From an uncultured Porphyromonadaceae bacterium (GTDB taxonomy: Bacteria > Bacteroidota > Bacteroidia > Bacteroidales > Muribaculaceae): DNA of 28,225 nucleotides. How positions within the stretch are numbered: position 1 is the stretch's first letter; the number at the start of each line of letters is the position of its first letter. The stretch is from assembly GCA_900548705.1 (NCBI GenBank), contig URLF01000030.1:1-28225 (forward strand), in the 5' to 3' direction. The position numbers were made by a program, and so were the translations under genes. The notes beneath the pieces were generated by a model. That model had not been told where the DNA came from. It did not search any database and saw nothing but the letters and a program-made list of their open reading frames with translations. This document shows, one piece after another, positions 7,536 through 15,751 of this stretch.

Positions 7536-8234
7536 ATGGCTACCATACTGAATATAGAGACATCAACATCGGTGTGTTCGGTCGCGCTCGCTTCCGAGGG
7601 TGCGATACTCCAGCATTCCGAGGATTTCCAGGGACGCAACCACGCTGTGGTGCTGAGCGGATTCATCAAGGATGCGCTCGACCATCTGCGCCGTCACGAG
7701 ATGACCCTCGACGCGGTCGCCGTGTCGATAGGCCCGGGCAGTTATACCGGCCTGCGCATCGGCCTGAGCGAGGCCAAGGGGCTGGCTTACGCCCTCGGTA
7801 TACCCCTGATTGGTGTGCCTACCCTCGAGCTGATGTCGGTAGGGGTTATGTTCTCGCGTGACGACCTTCCCGAGGGAACCCTATTCGCGCCGATGATCGA
7901 CGCGCGGAGGATGGAGGTCTACACCGCCGTCTATGACCTTGCCCTCCAGCCCCTGATGAAACCCTTCCCGCTGATTCTTGACGCGGAGAGCTACAAGGAA
8001 TATCTCGACCGCTCTCCGGTGGCATTCTTCGGCGACGGGTCGGCCAAGGCCCGCGAACTGCTCGGCGGCAATCCCAACGCCATCTTCATCCCCGATGTCA
8101 ACCCGCTGGCGGTCGACATGGTGGCTCTGTCGGAACGAGCCTTCCGCAACGGTGACTTCCTCGACCTCGCATATTCCACCCCTCTCTATCTCAAAGATTT
8201 CCAGGCAACGAAGCCCCGTAACCTGTTCGCGTAA
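7536..8234 (+). CDS. tsaB: tRNA t6A threonylcarbamoyltransferase complex subunit TsaB
   Basis: TsaB is the scaffold partner of TsaD in making N6-threonylcarbamoyladenosine at position 37 of ANN-decoding tRNAs. From ATG 7536 the protein is 232 aa, matching the family length. It begins MATILNIETSTSVCSVAL and has the ASKHA-type motif SIGPGSYTGLRIGLSEAKGLA followed by GVPTLE. The frame extends 23 codons upstream, but that part runs through the promoter region, so it is rejected. Its TAA stop is followed immediately by the ATG of dnaE. Confidence 0.95.
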   Translation: MATILNIETSTSVCSVALASEGAILQHSEDFQGRNHAVVLSGFIKDALDHLRRHEMTLDAVAVSIGPGSYTGLRIGLSEAKGLAYALGIPLIGVPTLELMSVGVMFSRDDLPEGTLFAPMIDARRMEVYTAVYDLALQPLMKPFPLILDAESYKEYLDRSPVAFFGDGSAKARELLGGNPNAIFIPDVNPLAVDMVALSERAFRNGDFLDLAYSTPLYLKDFQATKPRNLFA

Positions 8235-11200
8235 ATGTTCACCCATCTCCACGTCCACTCCCAATACTCTGTCCTTGACGGCCAGGCGTCAATCAACGCG
8301 CTGGTAGACAAGGCTATGGCCGACGGTATGCCGGGCATAGCCCTTACCGACCACGGCAACATGTTCGGCATCAAGGAATTCTATAACTACGTCGCCAAGA
8401 AGAACGGCAAGACCAAAGGGGCAATCAAGGATGCCCTGAAAGCCGCCGAGGAGGCCGAAAAGGCCGGCGACGAGGCTGCCGCCGCCACCAGGCGCGACGA
8501 GGCCGCCGCTCTTGAGAAGAAGATTTTCAAGCCGATATTCGGCTGCGAGGTGTATGTGGCCAAAAGTTCGCTGCTCGACCGTGGCGACAAGGGGGACAAA
8601 GGCCGCCACCTGATATTGCTGGCCAAGAACCTCAAAGGCTACCACAACCTTGTGAAGCTTGTCTCCCGTGCCTGGACCGAGGGATTCTACTTCCACCCCC
8701 GTACAGACAAGGAAGAGCTTCGCGCCCACGCCGAGGGGCTGATTTGTTGTTCGGCCTGTCTGGGTGGCGAGATTCCGCGCCTTATAACCCAAGGGGAAAT
8801 CGAGGAGGCCGAAAAGCAGGTGCAGTGGTACAAGGAGGTGTTCGGAGAAGACTATTACCTTGAGCTTCAGCGCCACAAGGCCACCGTGCCCCGCGCCAAC
8901 CACGAGACTTTCCATCTCCAGGAGACGGTCAACGCCGAGTTGTTGCGCATCGCCGACAAATACGGGATAAAGGTTGTGGCCACCAACAAGAAAATCGCCG
9001 ACGAGAACCGTATGCTCTACTCCAAACAGGAGTGGCTCAAGACCACCGAGGAGATGAGACAGGTATTCGCCGATCTCCCCCAGTCGCTTGAGAACACCCG
9101 CGAGATTCTCGACAAGGTGGAGTTCTACGACATCGACCATGCTCCAATCATGCCGTTCTTCGCCATCCCCGAGGAGTTCGGCACAGAGGAGGAATACCGC
9201 TCCCGCATCACGGAGGAGGACCTTTTCAATGAGTTCACCCGCGACGAGAACGGCAATGAGGTCATGACCCGCGAGGAGGGGGAGAAAAAGATAAAGAAAC
9301 TCGGAGGCTACGACAAGCTCTACCGCATAAAATTCGAGGCCGACTACCTGGCCAAACTCGCATACGAGGGGGCGGAACGCCGTTACGGCTCCCCGCTCAC
9401 CCCCGAGCTGCAGGAACGCATCAAGTTCGAGCTTCATATCATGAAGACGATGGGTTTCCCCGGCTACTTCCTTATCGTGCAGGACTTCATCAACGAGTCC
9501 CGCGCCAAGCTCGGCGTGTCGGTGGGTCCCGGCCGTGGTTCCGCCGCCGGTTCGTGCGTGGCCTATTGCCTTGGAATCACCCAGATAGACCCCGTCAAAT
9601 ATGACCTGCTGTTTGAGCGATTCCTCAACCCCGACCGTATCTCCCTCCCTGATATCGACGTCGACTTCGACGATGACGGGCGTGCGCGTGTGCTGAAATA
9701 TGTCACCGACAAGTACGGGGCGGAGAAGGTGGCCCATATCATCACCTACGGCACTATGGCCGCCAAGTCGGCCCTGAAGGATGTCGCCCGTGTCGAGGGG
9801 TTGCCGATTCCCGAGAGCGACCGCCTGACCAAGATGATTCCCCGGCATATGCCGGAGGTCAACGGCAAGGAGCTGAAACCCACCCTCGGCAACTGTTACG
9901 AGTATGTCCCGGAGTTCAAGAACGAGCTGCAGAATCCCGACCCCATAATGAGGGAGACCCTGAAGTATGCCCGTCAGCTTGAAGGGAATGTCAGGAACAC
10001 CGGTGTGCATGCCTGCGGCGTGATTATCTGTCGCGACGCCATCTCCGACTGGGTGCCAGTGGCCACCGCCGACGACAAAATCGAGGGTAAACTGCTTGTC
10101 ACCCAGTATGAGGGACGAGTAATCGAGGAGACCGGCCTGATCAAGATGGACTTCCTGGGATTGAAGACCCTCTCCATCATCATGGACGCTGTCAAGAACA
10201 TAAAGCTGACCCGGGGTATCGATATCGACATGGAGAAGATTCCTATCGATGACCCTAAGACATACCAGCTCTACTGCGAGGGACGCACCGTCGGCACATT
10301 CCAGTTCGAGTCGGCGGGTATGCAGAAATACCTGCGTGAGCTGCAGCCCTCTGTATTCGAGGACCTCATTGCGATGAACGCCCTGTATCGTCCCGGCCCT
10401 ATGGACTACATCCCTGACTTCATCGCCCGAAAGCATGGCCGTTCGCCGATTGTCTACGATATTCCCATTATGGAGAAATATCTCAAAGACACATACGGCG
10501 TGACCGTCTACCAGGAGCAGGTCATGCTCCTGAGCCGTCTGCTTGCCAACTTCACCCGTGGCGAGAGCGACACCCTGCGAAAGGCGATGGGTAAGAAGCT
10601 CATCGACAAGATGAACCACCTTAAAGGGAAGTTCCTGCAAGGAGGACAGGCCAACGGCCACGACCCGAAGGTGCTGGAGAAAATCTGGGCCGACTGGGAG
10701 AAGTTCGCGTCATACGCCTTCAACAAGTCCCATGCCACATGCTACTCCTGGGTGGCCTTCCAGACAGCCTACCTCAAGGCCAACTATCCCGCCGAATACA
10801 TGGCGGCTGTCTTGTCGCGAAACCGCTCGGATATCACCAAGCTCACCAACTTCATGGATGAGTGCAAGGCGATGAAGATTCCTGTCAAGGGACCTGATGT
10901 CAACGAATCATTCAATGACTTCGGTGTGAACTCCCAGGGTGACATCCGCTTCGGACTCGCCGCGATAAAGGGTGTGGGTGACAATGTGGTCGCCGCCATC
11001 ATCCAGACCCGCGACGAAGGGGGGAGATTCACCTCCCCGTATGACTTTGTGGAGCGTGTGCCATACCGCCTTATCAACCGCCGCGTGTTTGACTCGCTGG
11101 TGCTGGCCGGAGCATTCGACTGGTACACCGATATCAAGCGTGAGGACTATTTCGAGAAGAACAACCGCGACGAAAGTTTCTCCGACCAGCTGCTGCGTTA

Positions 11201-11972
11201 CGGCCAGATGTACCAGAACGCCCGGATGGAGGCCTCCGCGTCGCTCTTCGGCGACATGGCCGAGGAGATGAACACCGCCGGCCGTCCCGAGGTGAAGAGC
11301 GCGGTGCCATGGGTCGATGCCGTCAAGCTTGAGAAGGAACGCGAGCTTGTGGGCATGTATCTCTCTGCCCATCCCCTCGACCGATACTATATGGAGCTTA
11401 ACTACGGTATGCGGTCGGTCAAGGACTACAATGAGGCTCTTCCCGAGGAGGGGAAGGAGATGACTTTCGGCGGCATGGTGACCAAATTCGTGGAGCGCCC
11501 CACCCGTACCGGCGGTAATTTCGCCATCATCACCCTGGAGGACTACACCGGTTCGACCGAGATACGCCTCTTCGGGCAGAAATATATCGACTTCGCCAAG
11601 TATGGCCGTGAAGGTACCCCCATCATGGTCTGCGTCCGGGCCGAGAGCCGTTTCAACAAACCGGCCCAGTTTGAGGTGGTAAGGATCCAGCTTCTCAACG
11701 ATGTCAAGGGGCAGCTCATTTCCGGGGTTACCCTGTCGATAACCCGCGACGACCTGAAACCCGCCGTGACCGACCTCATCAAGGAGCAGTTCAAGGCCAA
11801 CAACCCCGACGCAGGGAAGGGTAACATCAGTTTCCGCATCTTTGACCCCGACGCGAACCGCTGGCTGAGGATGAGATCCTCGATGAAGATGCCTATGGAC
11901 CGCAAGCTGGTCAACATACTCGACTCCCTCCCGTTGGAATACAAGTTCGAGCTTCACAATACCCGAAAGTAA
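8235..11972 (+). CDS. dnaE: DNA polymerase III subunit alpha
   Basis: This is the replicative polymerase catalytic subunit, 1245 aa. The N-terminal PHP domain starts MFTHLHVHSQYSVLDG and continues ALTDHGNMFG. Residues about 57-97 form a highly charged Ala/Lys/Glu insert before FKPIFGCEVYV, absent from the short E. coli loop. The palm has PDIDVDFDDDGR with likely catalytic D475 and D477, and D639 in KMDFLGLKTL is the probable third carboxylate. PGRGSAAGS and the fingers region follow. A segment SASLFGD near residue 1000 sits where the beta-clamp-binding motif is expected, and an OB domain (FGGMVTKFVERPTRTGGNFA) is C-terminal. No proofreading exonuclease is fused. It starts directly after the tsaB stop codon. 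Confidence 0.98.
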   Translation: MFTHLHVHSQYSVLDGQASINALVDKAMADGMPGIALTDHGNMFGIKEFYNYVAKKNGKTKGAIKDALKAAEEAEKAGDEAAAATRRDEAAALEKKIFKPIFGCEVYVAKSSLLDRGDKGDKGRHLILLAKNLKGYHNLVKLVSRAWTEGFYFHPRTDKEELRAHAEGLICCSACLGGEIPRLITQGEIEEAEKQVQWYKEVFGEDYYLELQRHKATVPRANHETFHLQETVNAELLRIADKYGIKVVATNKKIADENRMLYSKQEWLKTTEEMRQVFADLPQSLENTREILDKVEFYDIDHAPIMPFFAIPEEFGTEEEYRSRITEEDLFNEFTRDENGNEVMTREEGEKKIKKLGGYDKLYRIKFEADYLAKLAYEGAERRYGSPLTPELQERIKFELHIMKTMGFPGYFLIVQDFINESRAKLGVSVGPGRGSAAGSCVAYCLGITQIDPVKYDLLFERFLNPDRISLPDIDVDFDDDGRARVLKYVTDKYGAEKVAHIITYGTMAAKSALKDVARVEGLPIPESDRLTKMIPRHMPEVNGKELKPTLGNCYEYVPEFKNELQNPDPIMRETLKYARQLEGNVRNTGVHACGVIICRDAISDWVPVATADDKIEGKLLVTQYEGRVIEETGLIKMDFLGLKTLSIIMDAVKNIKLTRGIDIDMEKIPIDDPKTYQLYCEGRTVGTFQFESAGMQKYLRELQPSVFEDLIAMNALYRPGPMDYIPDFIARKHGRSPIVYDIPIMEKYLKDTYGVTVYQEQVMLLSRLLANFTRGESDTLRKAMGKKLIDKMNHLKGKFLQGGQANGHDPKVLEKIWADWEKFASYAFNKSHATCYSWVAFQTAYLKANYPAEYMAAVLSRNRSDITKLTNFMDECKAMKIPVKGPDVNESFNDFGVNSQGDIRFGLAAIKGVGDNVVAAIIQTRDEGGRFTSPYDFVERVPYRLINRRVFDSLVLAGAFDWYTDIKREDYFEKNNRDESFSDQLLRYGQMYQNARMEASASLFGDMAEEMNTAGRPEVKSAVPWVDAVKLEKERELVGMYLSAHPLDRYYMELNYGMRSVKDYNEALPEEGKEMTFGGMVTKFVERPTRTGGNFAIITLEDYTGSTEIRLFGQKYIDFAKYGREGTPIMVCVRAESRFNKPAQFEVVRIQLLNDVKGQLISGVTLSITRDDLKPAVTDLIKEQFKANNPDAGKGNISFRIFDPDANRWLRMRSSMKMPMDRKLVNILDSLPLEYKFELHNTRK

Positions 11973-11978
11973 ATTAAC

Positions 11979-12098
11979 TTAAGTAACTGTTCAAAATTAT
12001 TTTATATTAACCGGTCGTCTTATTTCAATGTCTCTTCGGCAAATTTTTTGAATCTTTTTCTCGAATAAACATTAAAATGAATTCGACCAGTTACTTAA
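11979..12098. repeat. 11-bp inverted repeat spanning the dnaE-trx gap
   Basis: TTAAGTAACTG at 11979-11989 has its exact reverse complement CAGTTACTTAA at 12088-12098, flanking the AT-rich 139-base gap between dnaE and the thioredoxin gene. The right arm ends 13 bases before the thioredoxin ATG. The left arm contains the palindrome ACTTAAGT. No perfect TAnnTTTG promoter element was found in the gap. The repeat may be a regulator site, a long-range stem or chance. Confidence 0.35.
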
Positions 12099-12111
12099 AA
12101 CCCAACACATT

Positions 12112-12429
12112 ATGACAATCACTGACGAAAACGCCCGCGAAATCATCGAGTCGGGCAAACCCGTGGTCATCGATTGCTGGGCCACATGGTGTGGTCCCTG
12201 CAAGGCTATGGCTCCCCTTATCGACCAGCTTGCCCAGGAATATGAGGGAAAAGTGGTAATCGGCAAATACAATGTGGATGAGGAGGGAGACCTTGCGACA
12301 GAATACCGCGTGATGTCACTCCCGACAATCCTCTTCTTCAAGAACGGGGAGAAAGCCCCCATCCGTCTGGCAGGCTCGCAGACCCGCGAGACCCTCGTCG
12401 CCAAAATCGAGGAACTCCTCGCCCTCTGA
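12112..12429 (+). CDS. trxA: Thioredoxin
   Basis: This is a small cytoplasmic disulfide reductant of 105 aa. It carries the redox motif WATWCGPCKAM, the cis-proline loop VMSLPTILFFKNGEK, and a normal thioredoxin length. There is no signal peptide. It lies 139 bases after dnaE and ends near an inverted repeat shared with the convergent regulator gene. Unlike the thioredoxin-like lipoprotein at 20280-21401, it has an intact CGPC. Confidence 0.97.
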   Translation: MTITDENAREIIESGKPVVIDCWATWCGPCKAMAPLIDQLAQEYEGKVVIGKYNVDEEGDLATEYRVMSLPTILFFKNGEKAPIRLAGSQTRETLVAKIEELLAL

Positions 12430-12476
12430 CATAATAGCCGGCATGCCTCGGCAACGCAGAGCCATGCCTCAAAAAT

Positions 12477-12535
12477 AAATACGCGGATTGCACGGAATAC
12501 ATCCTCGGGGATTAATCGGTGTGGTCCGCGTATTT
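12477..12535. terminator. Possible bidirectional terminator between trx and the DUF6377 gene
   Basis: AAATACGCGGA (12477-12487) and TCCGCGTATTT (12525-12535) form an 11-bp inverted repeat with a small ATCC/GGAT hairpin inside the loop. It lies between two convergent genes. The A and T ends of the arms give short T-runs on both strands, but the T-tracts are weak. Confidence 0.5.
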
Positions 12536-12570
12536 CAGTGGGTGGTCGTAATTGCTGCCCGTGACAGGAA

Positions 12571-14190
12571 TCAGTTGGTGTCGAGGGAGCCGATGGCTAT
12601 GATGTCGGCCTCGAAGGTGGCGCGGTTGATGGCGCGGTTGCGCAGGCGGTTACGGTAGGCATAGATGGTGTTGACCGAGAAGTTGAGAATCTGGGCCACA
12701 CGGTTGGTGTCGTCGATGCCGAGACGCATGAAGGCGAGGATGCGGAGGTCTGAGTTAAGTTGCTCATCCTCAGCCAGCACTATCTGTTCCTCGGGACGTA
12801 ACAGGGCATTGACCTTCTCCACGAAGTCGGGATATATATGGAGGAAAGCGTCGTCGAAGATTTTGTAGAAGTCGGCACTCTGTTCCTCGACAAATTTCCC
12901 TGACTTGGTGAGCTTGTATAGGTCATCTACCTGCCCGGCCGAAATCTTGCGGTTCACGATTTTCCCGAACTGCTTGAGCTTGTCCATGTAAATCGAGCAT
13001 AGCGACAGGAACTGACTGACATATACATCCTTTGTCTGGTTGGCGTCCTGCAGCTCCTGCTTCATGCGGGTCACCCGCGCGAGTTGCCTGCGCAGGAAGA
13101 AAATCGAGACAATCAGGGCGAACATGCACATCACCAGCACCGCTATGATGGCGTACATCCAGGTGCGCCACAAGGCAATCTGCGAGTTGTGGTCACCCTC
13201 GACAAGCGACAGCAGCTCTGTTGTCTTCATCATTCTGACCGATGCGCGGCTCTCCACGGCGTTGTTCATCGCCACAGAGACATATTCGTGGGCGCGTCGT
13301 TTGTCATCCATCTGGTAAAGCACCCCGGCAAGTTCCTGGAGGGAGGTCACTTCGAGGGTGGCCTGGCGGGTGTCGGCGATGGCCGACTGGGTGAGGAAAT
13401 ATAGATGCTCGTTGCGGTCGCCACGGGTGAGGGCTATCGAGGCCAGGATATGGGTTGCGATGGCGTAGGTTGGTGAATCCTTCTTTATCTTCCCGATGAG
13501 GTCTATGAGAATCTCGCGGCTACGCGCATATTCGCGGATGTTGTAGTAATATTCCCCGAGGTTAAGCAGGTATTTGTCTCCGGTGGAGTCGAGCAGAGGC
13601 AACAGCTGACGTTGCGACTCGATGGCGCGGTTGTTCCAGTAGTCGTATGTCTCCAGCCATCCGCCGTAATATGAGGAGATGAAGGAATACATCTGTCGGC
13701 CCGACTCATGATAGGTGGCCATCAGCCCCTCGTTCATGCGGGAGGTGTCGACTGCCTCATATTCATTGATGGCGTCGGCGATGAATCCGCTGAGCGACAT
13801 GTATGTGGCGCGGCGGATGCGGAACTCGGCCTGCAGCGAGTCGGCGATATGGGCCAGAGGAGAAGGGGGGACAGTGTTGGCCACTATCAGGGCCAGGTCA
13901 TATCCCTTGGTGTAATAGAGCAGGGCCGAGTCGTTGTTGAATGAGTTGTAACCCTTGGCGATTTCCATCGTGGTCTCAAGCCACGCCAATGTGTCGCGCC
14001 CCTCCAGCGATTTCCGTACCTTTTTCAGGGAGTCGAGGCGGTTGACACGTTTCTCAAGGTAATGTCCACGGTGTTTCAGCTCATTGTCGAGCTGAGCGAG
14101 CGATCTCTCCACGTCGCGCTCAGAGAAAGATGACGCGGCGCAGGGGAGAAAACATATTATGGCAAGCAGAAAAGCAGAGATGAATTTCAT
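12571..14190 (-). CDS. Membrane-spanning TPR/HTH regulator, DUF6377 family
   Basis: From ATG 14190 the protein is 539 aa. It has a signal sequence (MKFISAFLLAIICFLPCAAS), a periplasmic helical repeat region of TPR type at about 25-340, and one membrane helix at about 347-367 (AIIAVLVMCMFALIVSIFF). The cytoplasmic part has a coiled segment and a C-terminal LuxR-like HTH at about 497-520 (RVAQILNFSVNTIYAYRNRL). This fits the DUF6377 family of Bacteroidetes, thought to sense in the periplasm and act on transcription directly; the target is unknown. A 27-codon upstream extension would begin upstream of the signal sequence and overlap the promoter, so it is rejected. It is divergent from the ppiC operon. 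Confidence 0.88.
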   Translation of the reverse strand: MKFISAFLLAIICFLPCAASSFSERDVERSLAQLDNELKHRGHYLEKRVNRLDSLKKVRKSLEGRDTLAWLETTMEIAKGYNSFNNDSALLYYTKGYDLALIVANTVPPSPLAHIADSLQAEFRIRRATYMSLSGFIADAINEYEAVDTSRMNEGLMATYHESGRQMYSFISSYYGGWLETYDYWNNRAIESQRQLLPLLDSTGDKYLLNLGEYYYNIREYARSREILIDLIGKIKKDSPTYAIATHILASIALTRGDRNEHLYFLTQSAIADTRQATLEVTSLQELAGVLYQMDDKRRAHEYVSVAMNNAVESRASVRMMKTTELLSLVEGDHNSQIALWRTWMYAIIAVLVMCMFALIVSIFFLRRQLARVTRMKQELQDANQTKDVYVSQFLSLCSIYMDKLKQFGKIVNRKISAGQVDDLYKLTKSGKFVEEQSADFYKIFDDAFLHIYPDFVEKVNALLRPEEQIVLAEDEQLNSDLRILAFMRLGIDDTNRVAQILNFSVNTIYAYRNRLRNRAINRATFEADIIAIGSLDTN

Positions 14191-14240
14191 TGGGGAAGTG
14201 TGGGGCTTGTCATGCTCCAGGGGTAAGAGCAATCCTAATG

Positions 14241-14272
14241 CAAAGTTAGGGTTTTTCTCCCTAAAGTGCAAA
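14241..14272 (-). promoter_or_regulatory. Promoter of the DUF6377 regulator gene
   Basis: On the minus strand TTTG (14272-14269) is followed after exactly 20 bases by TAACTTTG (14248-14241), a full match to the Bacteroidetes -33/-7 consensus. The spacer contains AGGG and CCCT arms that could form a small dyad. The leader to ATG 14190 would be about 45 bases. Confidence 0.75.
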
Positions 14273-14311
14273 ATTACGGTCTATTAACATCCGAGTTTGG
14301 AAAAGAAAACG

Positions 14312-14319
14312 TAACTTTG
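14312..14319 (+). promoter_or_regulatory. -7 element for the ppiC/OstA operon
   Basis: TAACTTTG at 14312-14319 matches TAnnTTTG and lies 18-24 bases before the possible start codons of the ppiC-like gene. A TTTG at 14296-14299 is too close (12-base gap) to be a normal -33 element, so this is a half-supported promoter with a very short leader. Confidence 0.5.
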
Positions 14320-14336
14320 CGTCAAATTCGTCATTG

Positions 14337-15716
14337 ATGTTTATGAAGAAAAAACCGTTACTGTCTCTCCTGGGAGCCGCTGTTGTGGCCCTGGCTTCTG
14401 TGGCAGCCCCCGGGACACCCGGCAACAGCATAATCGAGGAGGTGGCCTGGATGGTGGGCGACCAGCCCATATACAAGAGCGAGATAGAGGAGGCATACCA
14501 GCAGATGCTTTATGAGAAGACCCCGGTCAACGGTGACCCTTACTGCGTGGTGCCGGAGCAGCTCGCCATCGAGAAGCTTTTCCTCCACCAGGCTGACATG
14601 GACACCGTGGAGGTGCAGGAGTCGATGGTGTCGATGGCTGTTGACCAGCGTCTCAACTATCTCATCACCAACCTCGGAAGCAAGGAGAAGGTGGAGGAAT
14701 ACTTCCGCAAACCGATGTCGGAGTTCCGCACCCAGCTTTCCGACATGATGCGCAACCAATACCGCATACAGCAGGTTCAGGCTTCCCTTACCAAAGACCT
14801 CAAGGTCACACCGAGCGATGTGAGACGTTATTTCTCGGAGCTTCCTCAGGATTCCGTACCGTTTGTCCCCCTCCAGGTCGAGTGTGAGATCATAACCATC
14901 AATCCCAAGATTCCCCAGGAGGAAATCGACGACATCAAATCGCGTCTGCGCCAGTATGCCGACCGTGTCAACAAGGGTGAGAGCGACTTCTCGACCCTCG
15001 CCATCCTTTACAGCGAAGACCCCGGTTCGAGTGTGCGCGGAGGTGAAATCGGCTTCATGGGACGTGGTCACCTTGAGCCGGAATATGCCGCCGTGGCCTT
15101 CAACCTCAATGACTCCAAGAAGGTCTCCAAGATTGTGGAGACCCAGTATGGCTACCATATCATACAGCTTATCGAGAAGCGTGGCGACAGGGTGAACACC
15201 CGTCATATCCTCCTCCGTCCGAAAGTCTCCGACCAGGAGCTGACCGAGGCTGTCCACCGTCTCGACTCGGTACGCGCCAATATCGTGACCCACAAGCGTT
15301 TCACCTTTGAGGAGGCGGCTCCGATCCTGTCGCAGGACAAGGACACCCGCAACAACCAGGGACGCATGATCAACCAGGCCAGCGGAACAACCCGCTTCGA
15401 GATGAAAGACCTCCCGCAGGAGGTGGCCAAGGTGGTTGACAAGATGCAGGTCGGGGATGTCTCCGAGGCTTTCATTATGAAAGACCCCAAGCGTGACCGC
15501 GACATCGTGGCCATCGTGAAGCTGACCGAACGTATTCCTGCCCATCGCGCCAACCTCTCGGAGGATTACCAGACAATAAAGGGTATGTATGAGAACTCTG
15601 CCAAACAGAAGATGGTCAAGGAATGGCTCGCCAACAAAATCCGCGACACATATGTCAAGATTGAGGAAAACTGGGCCGACTGTGAGTTCGAGCATCCCGA
15701 ATGGCTGCGCAAGTGA
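14337..15716 (+). CDS. Periplasmic SurA-like peptidyl-prolyl isomerase (PpiC/parvulin)
   Basis: SurA-type proteins chaperone outer-membrane proteins and isomerise prolyl bonds in the periplasm. The protein (459 aa from ATG 14337) has a signal peptide ending near ALASVAAPG, a SurA-like N-terminal helical domain (EVAWMVGDQPIYKSEIEEAY), and two parvulin-like domains. The first contains LAILYSEDPGSSVRGGEIGFMGRG and YGYHIIQLIEKR. The second starts NTRHILLRPKVSDQEL and is more divergent. ATG 14343 (MKKKPLL) is an equally good start and would remove two residues. It is 35 bases before the OstA-like gene, which supports an outer-membrane assembly operon. Confidence 0.93.
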   Translation: MFMKKKPLLSLLGAAVVALASVAAPGTPGNSIIEEVAWMVGDQPIYKSEIEEAYQQMLYEKTPVNGDPYCVVPEQLAIEKLFLHQADMDTVEVQESMVSMAVDQRLNYLITNLGSKEKVEEYFRKPMSEFRTQLSDMMRNQYRIQQVQASLTKDLKVTPSDVRRYFSELPQDSVPFVPLQVECEIITINPKIPQEEIDDIKSRLRQYADRVNKGESDFSTLAILYSEDPGSSVRGGEIGFMGRGHLEPEYAAVAFNLNDSKKVSKIVETQYGYHIIQLIEKRGDRVNTRHILLRPKVSDQELTEAVHRLDSVRANIVTHKRFTFEEAAPILSQDKDTRNNQGRMINQASGTTRFEMKDLPQEVAKVVDKMQVGDVSEAFIMKDPKRDRDIVAIVKLTERIPAHRANLSEDYQTIKGMYENSAKQKMVKEWLANKIRDTYVKIEENWADCEFEHPEWLRK

Positions 15717-15751
15717 CCTCCTGCGCGGACTTCTAATCTTACTATAAGGCT

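Noticed and set aside
7397..7669. N-terminal extension of yicC by 91 residues
   Set aside because: The canonical start MILSMTGFG is at 7396. The extension covers the divergent promoters and part of tsaB and has no homology-like features.
8289..10661. A 790-codon open frame on the minus strand, antisense to dnaE
   Set aside because: It mirrors the codon structure of a GC-rich gene, has no recognisable domain and is fully inside a secure dnaE. Similar long antisense frames occur over ppiC, pepD and the antiporter.
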